Of a stretch of 64,000 nt of DNA, positions 49,851 to 59,585 are shown in pieces (position 1 is the stretch's first letter; every line of letters starts with the position of its first letter). The notes below the pieces were generated by a model. It made no database searches, was not told the origin of the DNA, and worked only from the letters and a program-made list of their open reading frames with translations. The stretch is from the NCBI RefSeq assembly GCF_036825535.1, contig NZ_CP098812.1:1798001-1862000 (forward strand), written 5' to 3'. The translations under genes were made by a program, and so were the position numbers. This stretch comes from Parasalinivibrio latis (GTDB taxonomy: Bacteria > Pseudomonadota > Gammaproteobacteria > Enterobacterales > Vibrionaceae).

Positions 49851-51260
49851 TTACAGAAGGAAATGGCTGGGTGGCGGAGAACTGTGAATGATATCCGCCA
49901 CAACCCCGAGTCCTTGTCGGATATACTCACGATTAGACTCGGCACCCAAACTAAGGCGTACACACTTAGGTTGGTCACTGTTATCAATAACGAATGGCCG
50001 GTAACTGGTAATTTTGACACCAGAGCGACTGGCTGCGCCTAACAATTCTTCAGAATGCCAACCTTCTGGAAGATTTAACCAGATGTGCTGGCCGTTAGGA
50101 TGTGACGTAAAACTGAAATCGGAAAGAATGTCCCTTGCCATGGCCTGGCGGACGCTAAATTCCTGCTGCTGAAATTGAATAAGTTTGTTTATGGTGCCGT
50201 TAGCAATCCACAGGGAAGCAATTTCAAACGGAAGTGGCGTAGCGGTCCAACTGGTTGCAGCAAGACGCCCAATCGCATGCTGCATCATATGCCTCGGCAC
50301 CACCAAATACCCGGTGCGAAGTCCAGGAGCAACGGTCTTTGTCAGGCTGGTGACATAAAAGGCCAGTTCCGGGATAAGACTGGAAAGTGGAGGTACTCTG
50401 TCTGGCTCAAGCGCACCGTAAACATCATCTTCTATAACTGTGACGTTGTAACGAAGGGCTACTTCTGCAATCGCTTCCCTCCTCGCCAGATCCATATGCG
50501 CACTTGTCGGGTTTGCCATACTGGGGGTGCAGTTCAACGCTGCAATTTTTTTGGTCTGACACGCCTGTTCGAATGATTCTGGCAAGATGCCCTTTTCATC
50601 AGATTCCAAGGGATGGAGTTTAAAGCCAAAGATCCTTGAACGGGAGATCAGTCCATGGTCCACAAGACGACCACAAGCCATGGTGTCCCCCTGGTTAACC
50701 GCTGAACTCAGAGCAAGTGCCAGGCCGTGACTGGCTCCGTTAGTCAGTAACAGTCGCTCGTGCTCCACCATCAGAGATTGTGACGACAGGTAATGCTGAC
50801 CCGCTTCAATGTGATGGCGCTGGCCGGCAACGGGTTTGGCCGCTCCGATAAGGGGCTCATTGTTTTTTTGTCCTGCGATTTGAATGAGCGCTTCATTGAA
50901 CAGCTGGGTATGTTGCTCTGTAAAAACGGGATGCGCGATAGACATATCTATCTCATCCTGTGATGTTTTTACCTCTTGAGCCAGCATAAACTCCGTCTCT
51001 TTCGTGTCATCGACTGCATCTTTGCAGACAAATGTTCCGCTGCCTATCCACGCCTCAACAACGCCTATCTTTTCGGCATGAGCATAAGCGTTACTGACCG
51101 TCTGGACGCTTACGCCAAGCTGTTCTGCTAATTCCCGGTGTGTAGGAAGCCTGGTGCCGGGAAGCAGGCTACCGTTACGCACGGCTTTTATGATTTCTTC
51201 AGAAATCGAAAGGTACTTTGGTACCCCTTTTTTTATGATCGGATTTAACAAAATTGTCAT
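49851..51260 (-). CDS. enuR: MocR/GntR-type regulator of ectoine use
   Basis: A 469-residue regulator. The N-terminal GntR winged helix (about 10-80, LPTHRELAEQLGVSVQTVSNAY) is joined to a class-I aminotransferase-fold domain. The PLP-binding Lys lies in TSLTKTVAPGLRTGY (about residue 307). EnuR proteins repress ectoine import and catabolism genes and respond to catabolic intermediates such as acetyl-diaminobutyrate bound through PLP. The divergent position next to doeA is typical. The ATG is at 51260, and a 15-bp motif 100 bases upstream recurs at uehB. Confidence 0.9.
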   Translation of the reverse strand: MTILLNPIIKKGVPKYLSISEEIIKAVRNGSLLPGTRLPTHRELAEQLGVSVQTVSNAYAHAEKIGVVEAWIGSGTFVCKDAVDDTKETEFMLAQEVKTSQDEIDMSIAHPVFTEQHTQLFNEALIQIAGQKNNEPLIGAAKPVAGQRHHIEAGQHYLSSQSLMVEHERLLLTNGASHGLALALSSAVNQGDTMACGRLVDHGLISRSRIFGFKLHPLESDEKGILPESFEQACQTKKIAALNCTPSMANPTSAHMDLARREAIAEVALRYNVTVIEDDVYGALEPDRVPPLSSLIPELAFYVTSLTKTVAPGLRTGYLVVPRHMMQHAIGRLAATSWTATPLPFEIASLWIANGTINKLIQFQQQEFSVRQAMARDILSDFSFTSHPNGQHIWLNLPEGWHSEELLGAASRSGVKITSYRPFVIDNSDQPKCVRLSLGAESNREYIRQGLGVVADIIHSSPPPSHFLL

Positions 51261-51356
51261 AGCACAATAAATCTGTTGAACATTTAACCAACATTAGTGT
51301 AATCCTATGGCGGAAACAAGTTAGGACAATCAGATGTTTTTGTGTCACATCTTCAA

Positions 51357-51371
51357 CAATTGTCATGAATG
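51357..51371. promoter_or_regulatory. Candidate EnuR operator, copy 2
   Basis: CAATTGTCATGAATG shares 14 of 15 bases with the motif at the uehB promoter. A TATACT (51379-51384) lies eight bases downstream as a possible doeA -10, so the motif would cover the -35 region. It lies in the enuR-doeA divergent gap. Confidence 0.55.
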
Positions 51372-51474
51372 TGCTGACTATACTCACTAAAAGTGCGTAA
51401 CAAAACGGTGATTCGGTACCACAACGTCCCTGTTAGCCCGGTTGGCTGCAGCTGAGTTTTAGAGGAGCAGTATT

Positions 51475-52662
51475 ATGAGAGGCGTTGCCATGCATTTTTC
51501 GCTGGAGGAATACCAGCATCGGTTGGCTAAAGTCCGAACTTCCATGGAAGAGAAAGATCTGGACTTGCTGATTATTACTGACCCTTCCAATATGTCTTGG
51601 TTAACGGGATACGATGGCTGGTCTTTCTACGTTCCTCAATGCGTAGTGGTAAGTATGACTGGCGAACCGGTTTGGTTTGGGCGCAGCCAGGATGCTAATG
51701 GTGCATTCAGAACTGTGTATATGGCAGGAGAGAACGTTACCTACTACCCCGATCACTATGTAATGAACCCCCCGTTTCATCCAATGGAATACCTCGCGAA
51801 CTATGTTCTGACCGAGCGCCTCTGGGATCGCGGGCGCATTGGTGTCGAGAAGGATAACTACTATTACAGTGCTGCTGCACATGAAGCCTTATCAGAAAAT
51901 CTTCCGAACGCTTCCATTCTCGATGCAACTGGCCTTGTAAACTGGTGTCGGGCAGTTAAATCCGAACAGGAACTTTCCTATATGTACGTGGCGGCGCGCA
52001 TCGTTGAGAACATGCACCGCGTCGCGTTTGACATGATAGAACCCGGGCTTCCCAAGCATCTTCTCGTCGCTGAAATCAACCGGCATGCAGTGATGGGACA
52101 TGAAGGCCATTACGGTGATTACGCCGCCATTGTTCCCCTGCTGCCATCCGGCTCCGATGCTGCCGCCCCGCACCTGACCTGGGATGATCGCCCATTTCAG
52201 AAAGGAGAAGGAACGTTTTTCGAGATAGCCGGAGTGCACCGGCGATACCACTGTCCGTTGTCCCGCACTATTTTCCTTGGCCACCCGGACGACAAATTTA
52301 TTCGGGCTGATGAAGCACTGACCGAAGGGCTGGAAGCGGGCCTCATAGCGGCTAAGCCCGGTAACACATGTGGTGATATTGCCCGGGCTCTGAACAGTGT
52401 TATGGAAAAACATGGTATTGACCGAAACGGCGCAAGATGTGGCTACCCTATCGGCCTGAGTTACCCACCGGACTGGGGGGAAAGAACCATGAGCCTTCGT
52501 GAAACTGACAACACCCTCTTAGAGGAAGGCATGACATTCCATTTTATGCCTGGCCTGTGGCTTGACCATTGGGGCATGGAAACGACGGAAAGTATCGTCA
52601 TTACCTCAAGTGGCGCCCGGACACTATGCGATTTCCCGCGGCACTTATTTATTAAGCACTGA
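51475..52662 (+). CDS. doeA: Ectoine hydrolase DoeA
   Basis: A 395-residue protein of the M24/creatinase fold (EutD/DoeA). It hydrolyses the ectoine ring to N-acetyl-diaminobutyrate, the entry step of ectoine breakdown. The N-terminal domain has SNMSWLTGYDGWSFYVPQCV. The C-terminal pita-bread domain has AEINRHAVMGHEGHYGDYAA, FEIAGVHRRYHCPLSRTI and MTFHFMPGLWLDHWGMETTE; these segments recur in ectoine hydrolases as I recall them. GAGGAG lies seven bases before the ATG. The next gene doeB starts 20 bases after its stop. Confidence 0.93.
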   Translation: MRGVAMHFSLEEYQHRLAKVRTSMEEKDLDLLIITDPSNMSWLTGYDGWSFYVPQCVVVSMTGEPVWFGRSQDANGAFRTVYMAGENVTYYPDHYVMNPPFHPMEYLANYVLTERLWDRGRIGVEKDNYYYSAAAHEALSENLPNASILDATGLVNWCRAVKSEQELSYMYVAARIVENMHRVAFDMIEPGLPKHLLVAEINRHAVMGHEGHYGDYAAIVPLLPSGSDAAAPHLTWDDRPFQKGEGTFFEIAGVHRRYHCPLSRTIFLGHPDDKFIRADEALTEGLEAGLIAAKPGNTCGDIARALNSVMEKHGIDRNGARCGYPIGLSYPPDWGERTMSLRETDNTLLEEGMTFHFMPGLWLDHWGMETTESIVITSSGARTLCDFPRHLFIKH

Positions 52663-52681
52663 TGCAGTAAAGGACGTAACA

Positions 52682-53707
52682 ATGCAGGAAGCAAAACAAC
52701 CTTCAGCCATTTCAGCAACGGTTGATTTTGACCAGGATGGTACCCAGCACGGTTTTTTGAAACTGCCCTATTCCCATGACGGTTCCGCATGGGGCTGCAT
52801 CATGATCCCGGTTTCCACATTCAAAAATGGAAGCGGCCCGACTGCGCTGCTCACCGGAGGGAACCATGGTGATGAATATGAGGGTATCACGTCACTTTTG
52901 AAGCTCACGCATTCACTTAAACATGAGGATATTCACGGACGGGTAATCGTTGTACCGATGATGAACCATCCGGCTGTCGAGAACGCCTCCCGGACCTCAC
53001 CCATCGACAAAGGGAACTTAAACAGAGCGTTTCCAGGAGATCCGGTTGGTACCGTGACGGAAAAAATTGCGGACTATTTTACCCGTTACCTGGTTCCGCT
53101 TTGCGATTTCGCTTTGGATATCCACTCTGGAGGCAAAACACTCGATATTCTGCCCTTTGCGGCAGCCCATCGTCTTCCCAATCCGGAGCAGGAAGCAAAA
53201 TGCATTGAGGGTGCCCGGTTATTCGGTGCACCGTACAGCATGATTTTGCTCGAAATGGACGCAACAAGCCTTTATGACACGGCAGTTGAGAAGCAAGGCA
53301 AAGTGTTTGTCACTACGGAACTGAGAGGCGGAGGTTCAAGTACCCCAGAGTCTATTGCCTATGCAGATACCGGAATACGAAATTTCCTGCGCTACGCAGA
53401 TATATTACCGGGGGAATATGAAGTGCCGGATACCCCACCCCGTTTGTTGGATATGCCTGACGCCCAGTGTTATTTGCAAAGTGAGCACAAGGGAATCATT
53501 GAGTATCACTGCTCCCTCGGCCAATGCGTTCAGGCGGGTCAATGTATTGCCAGTATTTACTCAACGGAGCGCACCGGACAGGAACCTTTTCACTATTACG
53601 CTCAACGGGATGGCGTGCTGGCAGCCAGGCGTTACCCCGCATCAGTAAATATGGGAGATACCATCGCGGTTGTTGCCGAGGACTGTGGGCCTCATTGCCA
53701 CCAATAG
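52682..53707 (+). CDS. doeB: N-acetyl-L-2,4-diaminobutyrate deacetylase DoeB
   Basis: A 341-residue enzyme of the succinylglutamate desuccinylase/aspartoacylase (M14-like zinc) family that removes acetate to give L-2,4-diaminobutyrate. The zinc site motif is TGGNHGDEYEG (His, Glu), with the second His in LDIHSGG. PMMNHPAVENASR and NLNRAFPGDPVG are family segments. The frame runs upstream into doeA, but ATG 52682 has AGGA seven bases ahead and matches the family start. It is cotranscribed with doeA. Confidence 0.92.
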   Translation: MQEAKQPSAISATVDFDQDGTQHGFLKLPYSHDGSAWGCIMIPVSTFKNGSGPTALLTGGNHGDEYEGITSLLKLTHSLKHEDIHGRVIVVPMMNHPAVENASRTSPIDKGNLNRAFPGDPVGTVTEKIADYFTRYLVPLCDFALDIHSGGKTLDILPFAAAHRLPNPEQEAKCIEGARLFGAPYSMILLEMDATSLYDTAVEKQGKVFVTTELRGGGSSTPESIAYADTGIRNFLRYADILPGEYEVPDTPPRLLDMPDAQCYLQSEHKGIIEYHCSLGQCVQAGQCIASIYSTERTGQEPFHYYAQRDGVLAARRYPASVNMGDTIAVVAEDCGPHCHQ

Positions 53708-53816
53708 CCGCTCTTCGCTGGTCTATGGATTAAGGCCAGCTCACCGTGGGATGGCAGCGATAGTCAGATGTTGCTGCCGCCCTGTCATTCATCCTGGAAT
53801 TTAACAGGTGACTTCA

Positions 53817-54836
53817 ATGAAATGGACAAAAAAACATCTGAAGAAATTATCGTCTGCTGCTGTTTTAACTGCTGGGCTGTTTTCTGGCGGTGCTCTGGCT
53901 GAGACATGGAAATTTGCGCTGGAGGAGATTCAGGGTTCGGTACAGGATGCCTATGCTCAGCAGTTTAAAAAGCTTGTTGAAAGCAAATCCGGTGGAGACG
54001 TTACCGTAGAGGTTTATCCCTATGGCACATTGGGGCAATCGGAAGACCTCACGGAGCTGACAGCCAACGGTATTTTGCAATTCACTCACGCCTCCCCGGG
54101 AATCTTCGGATCATTCGTGCCGGAAATGCAGGTGTTCTCCATTCCTTATTTGTTATCTCAGGACAATGAGGTCAATAAAAGAGTGCTTGGCTCAAGTGAG
54201 ACAATTTATAAAACACTTGGCGGCAAACTTGAGCCGAAGAACCTTAAACTTCTGACGATGTACCCTGAAGGGGAAATGGTCTGGACAACCAACCGCGAGA
54301 TCCGTAACCCTGAAGATTTTGACAACTTTAAGATGCGTGTCATGGCCTCGCCAATGCTGGTTGAAGCATATAAATCATTTGGTGCGGATCCTACGCCACT
54401 TCCTTATTCAGAAGTTTACGGTGCTTTGCAGCTGAAAATGGTCGACGGACAGGTAAACCCTATCTTCGCCATCGAAGAGATGAAGTTTTATGAAGTGACA
54501 GATTACATGATTTGGGCCGGCCAACAGCAATTCACTACCACTGTGATCACCAATAACGAATGGTACCGTTCGTTACCGGAAGAGCGTCAAAAGCTGGTCA
54601 GTGATGTGGTTTCTGAGATGAATGATTACATCTTTGCCAAGCAAGATGAATTCAACGCTGCACGTCTTGAAAAAATCAAGAAGGCCAAACCAGAAATGAA
54701 GATGGTCCAGCTGACTGAAGAGGAAAGATCGGTATTTAAGGAAGCGTCCATGTCACTTCGTGAAAAGTACGTAGACCTTGCTGGAGACAGCGGGAAACAG
54801 GTTCTGGAAGCGCTCGAAGCTGAGTTTAATCAATAA
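53817..54836 (+). CDS. uehA: Ectoine TRAP substrate-binding protein (UehA/TeaA, DctP)
   Basis: A 339-residue periplasmic binding protein. The Sec signal peptide is at about 1-28 (ending GGALA). The mature start WKFALEEIQGSVQDAYAQQF, then VYPYGTLGQSEDL, MYPEGEMVWTTN, NPEDFDNFKMRVM and DPTPLPYSEVYGALQ parallel the ectoine-binding TeaA of Halomonas as remembered. Its membrane partners uehB and uehC are 5 kb away on the other strand. AGGTGA precedes ATG 53817, and a hairpin with six T follows the stop. Confidence 0.9.
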   Translation: MKWTKKHLKKLSSAAVLTAGLFSGGALAETWKFALEEIQGSVQDAYAQQFKKLVESKSGGDVTVEVYPYGTLGQSEDLTELTANGILQFTHASPGIFGSFVPEMQVFSIPYLLSQDNEVNKRVLGSSETIYKTLGGKLEPKNLKLLTMYPEGEMVWTTNREIRNPEDFDNFKMRVMASPMLVEAYKSFGADPTPLPYSEVYGALQLKMVDGQVNPIFAIEEMKFYEVTDYMIWAGQQQFTTTVITNNEWYRSLPEERQKLVSDVVSEMNDYIFAKQDEFNAARLEKIKKAKPEMKMVQLTEEERSVFKEASMSLREKYVDLAGDSGKQVLEALEAEFNQ

Positions 54837-54850
54837 CCGCCTTAAACCTT

Positions 54851-54887
54851 GGCCGGTTCCTTTTAGGACACCGGCCTACCATTTTTT
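54851..54887 (+). terminator. Hairpin with T-run after uehA
   Basis: The arms GGCCGGT/ACCGGCC (with a short inner TCC/GGA stem) are followed by TACCATTTTTT, 14 bases past the uehA stop. It probably limits read-through into doeX. Confidence 0.7.
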
Positions 54888-54929
54888 ACTAGGCTTGAAG
54901 TGTTACGGGAAATATTGGGAGCCGGCTAA

Positions 54930-55409
54930 ATGCGTCTTGACCGTTACGATCTGAAAATTCTGAAGATACTCCACGAAAATGGCCGTATAACAAAGTCTCA
55001 GTTGGCTGAGGAAATTAACCTTTCTGTCAGCCCTTGCTGGGAGCGGGTAAAACGCCTGGAGGATGCCGGTATTATTGAAGGTTATGGTGCCAGGGTAAAT
55101 GCCGACATCCTTTTCAAACGGACTGCGGTATTGGTTGAAATTTCCCTGAAACACCACAGTGCAGATGCGTTTAGAAAGTTCGAAGACCTGATTCAGACCT
55201 GCCCGGAAGTTACAGATTGCTTTGCCACTGGCGGCGGCGTGGATTACATCCTCAAAGTCCTCGCGGAGGACATTGATCAATACCAGCGTCTGGTTGATTC
55301 CTGGCTAACGGCAGAATTGGGTATTGAACGGTATTTTACCTATATCGTCACCAAAACCGTGAAAAGTAATAGCAGAGTACTTGAAATATCACCGGATTTC
55401 GTCCGCTAG
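54930..55409 (+). CDS. doeX: Lrp/AsnC-family regulator DoeX
   Basis: A 159-residue Lrp/AsnC protein. The N-terminal winged helix (LDRYDLKILKILHENG, QLAEEINLSVSPCWERVKRLE) is followed by the RAM ligand-binding domain (VTDCFATGGGVDYILKVLA). DoeX/AsnC genes are regular members of ectoine clusters, and Halomonas DoeX binds DNA upstream of doeA. The protein should sense an amino acid, perhaps diaminobutyrate. It sits between uehA and doeC with gaps of 93 and 143 bases, so it may have its own promoter. Confidence 0.92.
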   Translation: MRLDRYDLKILKILHENGRITKSQLAEEINLSVSPCWERVKRLEDAGIIEGYGARVNADILFKRTAVLVEISLKHHSADAFRKFEDLIQTCPEVTDCFATGGGVDYILKVLAEDIDQYQRLVDSWLTAELGIERYFTYIVTKTVKSNSRVLEISPDFVR

Positions 55410-55552
55410 ACATCAGATAAAAAGTCGCCGAAAAAATGATGAAGAAACCTCTTTGCAAGAAAAAAAATCATAAGTTTTAGGTTTGCTTTCAGAAAACAAG
55501 TTTTCTCCTAAAAAACTACATTACAGATATGGCAATGGAATGGGAGAAGACA

Positions 55553-57070
55553 ATGACCGCACTCACGCTGCACCATGAAGATGCTAAAGGGACGCATGCG
55601 ATGATGCCCTGCCTTGAAGATGCAAGGTTATACAGAAACCTTGCCTACATCGGCGGCAAATGGACACATGATAAGACGTATTTCAACGTAGAGAACCCGT
55701 CAAACAATGAAATGATTGGGCATGTGTCCAGTCTCTGTCGAGAGCAAGTTATCCATGCTGTTGATGTAGCACATGAAGCATTTTCTTACTGGCGTCGACT
55801 GACAGCTGACAGCCGGTCTGAATACCTGATGCAATGGCATGACCTGATTCTGCAGAACCGTGAAGATTTGGCCCGAATAATGGTCATTGAACAGGGAAAA
55901 ACGCTGTCTGATGCACGGGGTGAAGTGGATTACGGCGCGTCATTTATACGCTGGTTCGCGGAAGAAGCAAGGCGCAGCTACGGTGAAACCATTCCCAGCC
56001 ATATTCCCAATGCCCAACTACAGACTGTGCGGGAGCCAATTGGCGTTGCTGCATTGATTACGCCCTGGAATTTCCCCAATGCCATGATCACACGAAAAGC
56101 AGCAGCGGCCTTGGCAATTGGGTGTCCTGTCATTATTAAACCGGCCAGCGAAACACCATTTTCAGCGTTGGCTCTTGCGGAGTTGGCTGATCGCGCAGGC
56201 TTTCCTCCCGGTGTCTTTAACGTCGTAAACGGGGATGCGGCAATGGTTTCCGAGGTGCTGTGCGGGAATGACAAAATTAAAGCCCTCTCGTTCACCGGTT
56301 CAACCCGTGTAGGAAAGCTGTTGTTGCGACAGGCGGCAGATACAGTAAAGAAATGCAGTATGGAACTGGGGGGAAATGCACCCTTTATCGTGCTTGAAGG
56401 CATGGATGTCGAACAGGCTGCGAAAGCTGCGATTGATGCCAAATTCCAGACATCCGGACAGGATTGCCTCGCGGCAAACCGGATATTCGTGCCACGTAAG
56501 CAATACAGTGGTTTTCTGGATTCCTTCTCCAGGCAGATGAATGCGCTGAAGGTCGGTGACGGTTTTGATCCTGAAACTGAAATCGGGCCTCTGATATCTG
56601 CACGAGCAGTCGCCAAAGCCGCTGAACTGGTCGATGACGCCCTTTCAAAAGGGGCACGAAAAATTGGAGGAGATCAGTCGACCGCTCCCGGACCTAACTA
56701 TTTTGTGCCGACATTGCTGGCTGATGTAACTCCAGACATGGCGGTATACCGGGAAGAAAACTTCTGCCCGGTAGCCGGCGTGTTAGCGTACGACAGCGTG
56801 GACGATGTGATCGAAATGGCCAATGACACTGAATACGGCCTTGCAGCCTATGTATATGGCCACGATATCCGTGCGATTTGGAAGTGCATGAGAGGGTTGG
56901 AATTCGGGATGGTCAGTATTAATTCAGTAAAAATGACCGGGCACCCTATTCCTTTCGGCGGAATGAAGCAATCCGGCCTTGGACGAGAAGGAAGCCGGCA
57001 CGGCTTTGATGAATACAGTGAAATTAAGTACTGCTGCCTGGGTGGATTGCCGACAGCAAGTGGCAGCTAA
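55553..57070 (+). CDS. doeC: Aspartate-semialdehyde dehydrogenase DoeC (SSADH-like)
   Basis: A 505-residue aldehyde dehydrogenase of the succinate-semialdehyde type, expected to oxidise L-aspartate semialdehyde to aspartate, the last step of ectoine breakdown. Motifs are PWNFPNAMITRKAAAALA, the FTGSTRVGK cofactor loop, the catalytic Glu in MELGGNAPFIV (about 270), the nucleophile Cys in SGQDCLAANRI (about 305) and ENFCPVAGV. I choose ATG 55553, which has GGGAG six bases upstream, over ATG 55529 with none. It is 35 bases from doeD. Confidence 0.9.
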   Translation: MTALTLHHEDAKGTHAMMPCLEDARLYRNLAYIGGKWTHDKTYFNVENPSNNEMIGHVSSLCREQVIHAVDVAHEAFSYWRRLTADSRSEYLMQWHDLILQNREDLARIMVIEQGKTLSDARGEVDYGASFIRWFAEEARRSYGETIPSHIPNAQLQTVREPIGVAALITPWNFPNAMITRKAAAALAIGCPVIIKPASETPFSALALAELADRAGFPPGVFNVVNGDAAMVSEVLCGNDKIKALSFTGSTRVGKLLLRQAADTVKKCSMELGGNAPFIVLEGMDVEQAAKAAIDAKFQTSGQDCLAANRIFVPRKQYSGFLDSFSRQMNALKVGDGFDPETEIGPLISARAVAKAAELVDDALSKGARKIGGDQSTAPGPNYFVPTLLADVTPDMAVYREENFCPVAGVLAYDSVDDVIEMANDTEYGLAAYVYGHDIRAIWKCMRGLEFGMVSINSVKMTGHPIPFGGMKQSGLGREGSRHGFDEYSEIKYCCLGGLPTASGS

Positions 57071-57105
57071 GGCGTGAAAAATGAGAGTAGTTAAGGAGAG
57101 ACGAA

Positions 57106-58506
57106 ATGGAAAAAACAAAAACACTTCTGGAAATGGATCGCAAGACGGTATTTCACGCCTCGACTCACCTGAAGCAATATGCGGATGGCGATCTGCCGGG
57201 CCGAATTATTTCGAGCGGCAGCGGCATCCGAATCACAGACTCAGAAGGCACAGAGCTGATCGACGGTTTTGCCGGGTTGTATTGTGTGAATATCGGTTAT
57301 GGCCGGACAGAAATGGCCGAAGCCATTCATGAGCAAGCCAAACAACTGGCCTACTACCATACCTATGTAGGTCATACCAATGAAGCGTTAGTGACGTTGT
57401 CACAGAGGATAATCAACAAAGCACCTGACGGTATGAGCAAGGTCTATTACGGTATGTCCGGCAGTGATGCCAACGAGACTCAGCTTAAATTGGTCTGGTA
57501 TTACAACAATGTCCGCGATTTACCGCAGAAAAAAAAGATTATCTCCCGTGACCGTGGATACCATGGCTCCAGCATTGCATCAGGTTCAATGACGGGTTTG
57601 CCATTGTTCCATGCGCATTTTGATCTGCCGCTGGAACGTATTAAGCACACCATCGCACCTTACTATTACCGCCGTGAAGACGACCAGATGAGTGAGCAAG
57701 AGTTTTCAATCCACTGTGCTCAAAAGCTGGAAGAAATGATTCTGGCTGAAGGGCCGGATACCGTCGCTGCGATGATTGGTGAGCCCGTGCTGGGTACCGG
57801 TGGCATCGTTCCCCCGCCAGAGGGTTACTGGCAAGAGATTCGTAAGGTACTCGATAAATACGACATCCTGTTGATTGCTGATGAAGTGGTTTGCGGATTC
57901 GGACGCCTGGGCGCTGAATTTGGTTCCATTTATTACGACATGAAGCCGGACCTTATTACTGTTGCGAAAGGGCTGACCTCGGCTTACCAGCCTTTGTCAG
58001 GAGTAATTGTTGGCGAGCGGGTCTGGAAAGTACTGGAAGACGGTACAGACCAGTGGGGAGCAATAGGACACGGGTACACGTATTCCGGCCACCCTATGGG
58101 TGCAGCTGCAGCACTCTGTAATCTGGATATTATCGATGGGGAAAATCTGGTGGGTAACGCAAAGGACACCGGTGCGTACCTCCAACAACGTATGCATCAG
58201 GTGTTTAGTAACCACCCAATGGTTGGAGACAGTCGTGGTATTGGGTTACTGCACGCACTCGAGTTTTCTCCTTCCCCACAAACGCGTTCGCATTTTGACC
58301 CTAACCTGAAAGTCGGGCCTCAGATTGCAGCAGCTTGCCTTGAGGAAGGGCTGATTGCCCGGGCGATGCCTCACGGCGATATTCTGGGCTTTGCCCCGCC
58401 GCTCGTTATAACAAAAGCCGAAGTCAATACTGTTGTTGCTAAGGCGGAGCGTGCAGTCAACAAAGTCATGGACAAACTGGTTTCATCAGGAGACTGGAAA
58501 CCTTAA
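57106..58506 (+). CDS. doeD: Diaminobutyrate transaminase DoeD
   Basis: A 466-residue class III aminotransferase expected to convert L-2,4-diaminobutyrate to aspartate semialdehyde. Key segments are LYCVNIGYGRTEMAEA, YHTYVGHTNEALV, YYGMSGSDANETQLKL, RDRGYHGSSIASGSMTG, LLIADEVVCGFGRLG and the PLP Lys in TVAKGLTSAYQP (Lys 288). AAGGAG precedes the ATG. A perfect matS site (57391-57403) lies in the gene, and a hairpin with T-run separates it from eutB. Confidence 0.92.
   Translation: MEKTKTLLEMDRKTVFHASTHLKQYADGDLPGRIISSGSGIRITDSEGTELIDGFAGLYCVNIGYGRTEMAEAIHEQAKQLAYYHTYVGHTNEALVTLSQRIINKAPDGMSKVYYGMSGSDANETQLKLVWYYNNVRDLPQKKKIISRDRGYHGSSIASGSMTGLPLFHAHFDLPLERIKHTIAPYYYRREDDQMSEQEFSIHCAQKLEEMILAEGPDTVAAMIGEPVLGTGGIVPPPEGYWQEIRKVLDKYDILLIADEVVCGFGRLGAEFGSIYYDMKPDLITVAKGLTSAYQPLSGVIVGERVWKVLEDGTDQWGAIGHGYTYSGHPMGAAAALCNLDIIDGENLVGNAKDTGAYLQQRMHQVFSNHPMVGDSRGIGLLHALEFSPSPQTRSHFDPNLKVGPQIAAACLEEGLIARAMPHGDILGFAPPLVITKAEVNTVVAKAERAVNKVMDKLVSSGDWKP
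57391..57403. other. matS site (MatP binding), perfect
   Basis: GTGACGTTGTCAC matches the consensus fully and is identical to the site at 35265. It is the nearest perfect site right of dif (10.5 kb), inside doeD. Confidence 0.87.
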
Positions 58507-58533
58507 GAACCGTTTAACCGTTACCGTTACCGT

Positions 58534-58560
58534 CGGTAAGCACACTTACCGTCGGTTTTT
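58534..58560 (+). terminator. Hairpin with T-run between doeD and eutB
   Basis: The 7-base arms CGGTAAG/CTTACCG have loop CACA, then TCGGTTTTT. The eutB ribosome site AAGGA follows immediately, so it may act as a partial terminator in the operon. Confidence 0.6.
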
Positions 58561-58574
58561 AAGGATATTTGAAG

Positions 58575-59585
58575 ATGGTGAATGGAAATGGAACAGTCAC
58601 CGCGCTTGATGTCCAAAAGGCGCGCAAGGCTATTGATGGTTTGGTAACCCGTACCCCCCTCGTTTATTCATCCTGGCTCTCTAACCGTTTCGGATGCGAA
58701 GCCTGGTTGAAACTTGAAACACTTCAACCCATTGGTGCATTTAAAATCCGTGGTGCAACTTATGCCATGAGTAAGCTTTCTGAGTCACAGAAAGCAAACG
58801 GGGTTGTTACTTGTTCTACCGGAAACCATGGCCGTGGTGTGGCTTATGCCGGAAATCGGCTGGGAATTAGAACCACCGTCTGTATGTCTGAACTGGTGCC
58901 TGAAAATAAGGTGGCAGCTATTAGAGAGCTGGGGGCAGATGTCCGGATTATAGGCATTTCTCAGGATGAAGCAGAAATTGAAGCGTTACGGCTGGTTGAG
59001 GAAGAAGGCTTATCTTACCTGCCCCCTTTTGACCACCCGGATATCATCGCCGGACAGGGAACGATTGGCCTGGAGATCCTTCACGATCTGCCTGATGCAG
59101 ACATTATATTTGGCGGACTGTCAGGTGGCGGGTTGCTGGCCGGAATTGGTGTCGCAATGAAAGCTGTAAACCCGGACATCCTGATATACGGAGTCACCAT
59201 GGAAAATGGCGCAGCCATGATGGCGAGTCTGGATGCAGGAAAACCTGTCCAGGTTCCGGAAGCCGAGTCGTACGCCGACAGTTTGGGTGGAGGCATTGGC
59301 CTTGATAACGCATACACCTTCGAAATGATTGGCCGCCTTATGGACAAAGGTTTTCTGGTGGATGAAAAGCATATCGCCACGGAAATGGCTGGCTTTATCG
59401 AGAACGAAAAAATGGTGCTCGAAGGCGCTGCCGTTGTTGGACCCGCAGCGATTGAGCAACACAGGATAGATGTATCCGGTAAGAAAGTGGTGTTCGTTAT
59501 CAGCGGGAAAAATGTGGCGATGTCGACCGTTGATAAAGCCCGCAAAGAAGCTGCAACCTTTATTCAAGCGCAAGGAGACGCGTAA
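58575..59585 (+). CDS. eutB: Ectoine utilization protein EutB (threonine dehydratase-like)
   Basis: A 336-residue fold-type II PLP enzyme resembling threonine/serine dehydratase. The PLP Lys lies in PIGAFKIRGATY (Lys 57), with the SAM-like loop CSTGNHGRGVAYA and the phosphate-binding glycine loop GGLSGGGLLAGIG. In ectoine clusters EutB acts with EutA and EutC, and is proposed to convert 5-hydroxyectoine to ectoine. I start at ATG 58575 with AAGGA nine bases upstream. Its stop overlaps the eutC start by one base. Confidence 0.9.
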   Translation: MVNGNGTVTALDVQKARKAIDGLVTRTPLVYSSWLSNRFGCEAWLKLETLQPIGAFKIRGATYAMSKLSESQKANGVVTCSTGNHGRGVAYAGNRLGIRTTVCMSELVPENKVAAIRELGADVRIIGISQDEAEIEALRLVEEEGLSYLPPFDHPDIIAGQGTIGLEILHDLPDADIIFGGLSGGGLLAGIGVAMKAVNPDILIYGVTMENGAAMMASLDAGKPVQVPEAESYADSLGGGIGLDNAYTFEMIGRLMDKGFLVDEKHIATEMAGFIENEKMVLEGAAVVGPAAIEQHRIDVSGKKVVFVISGKNVAMSTVDKARKEAATFIQAQGDA

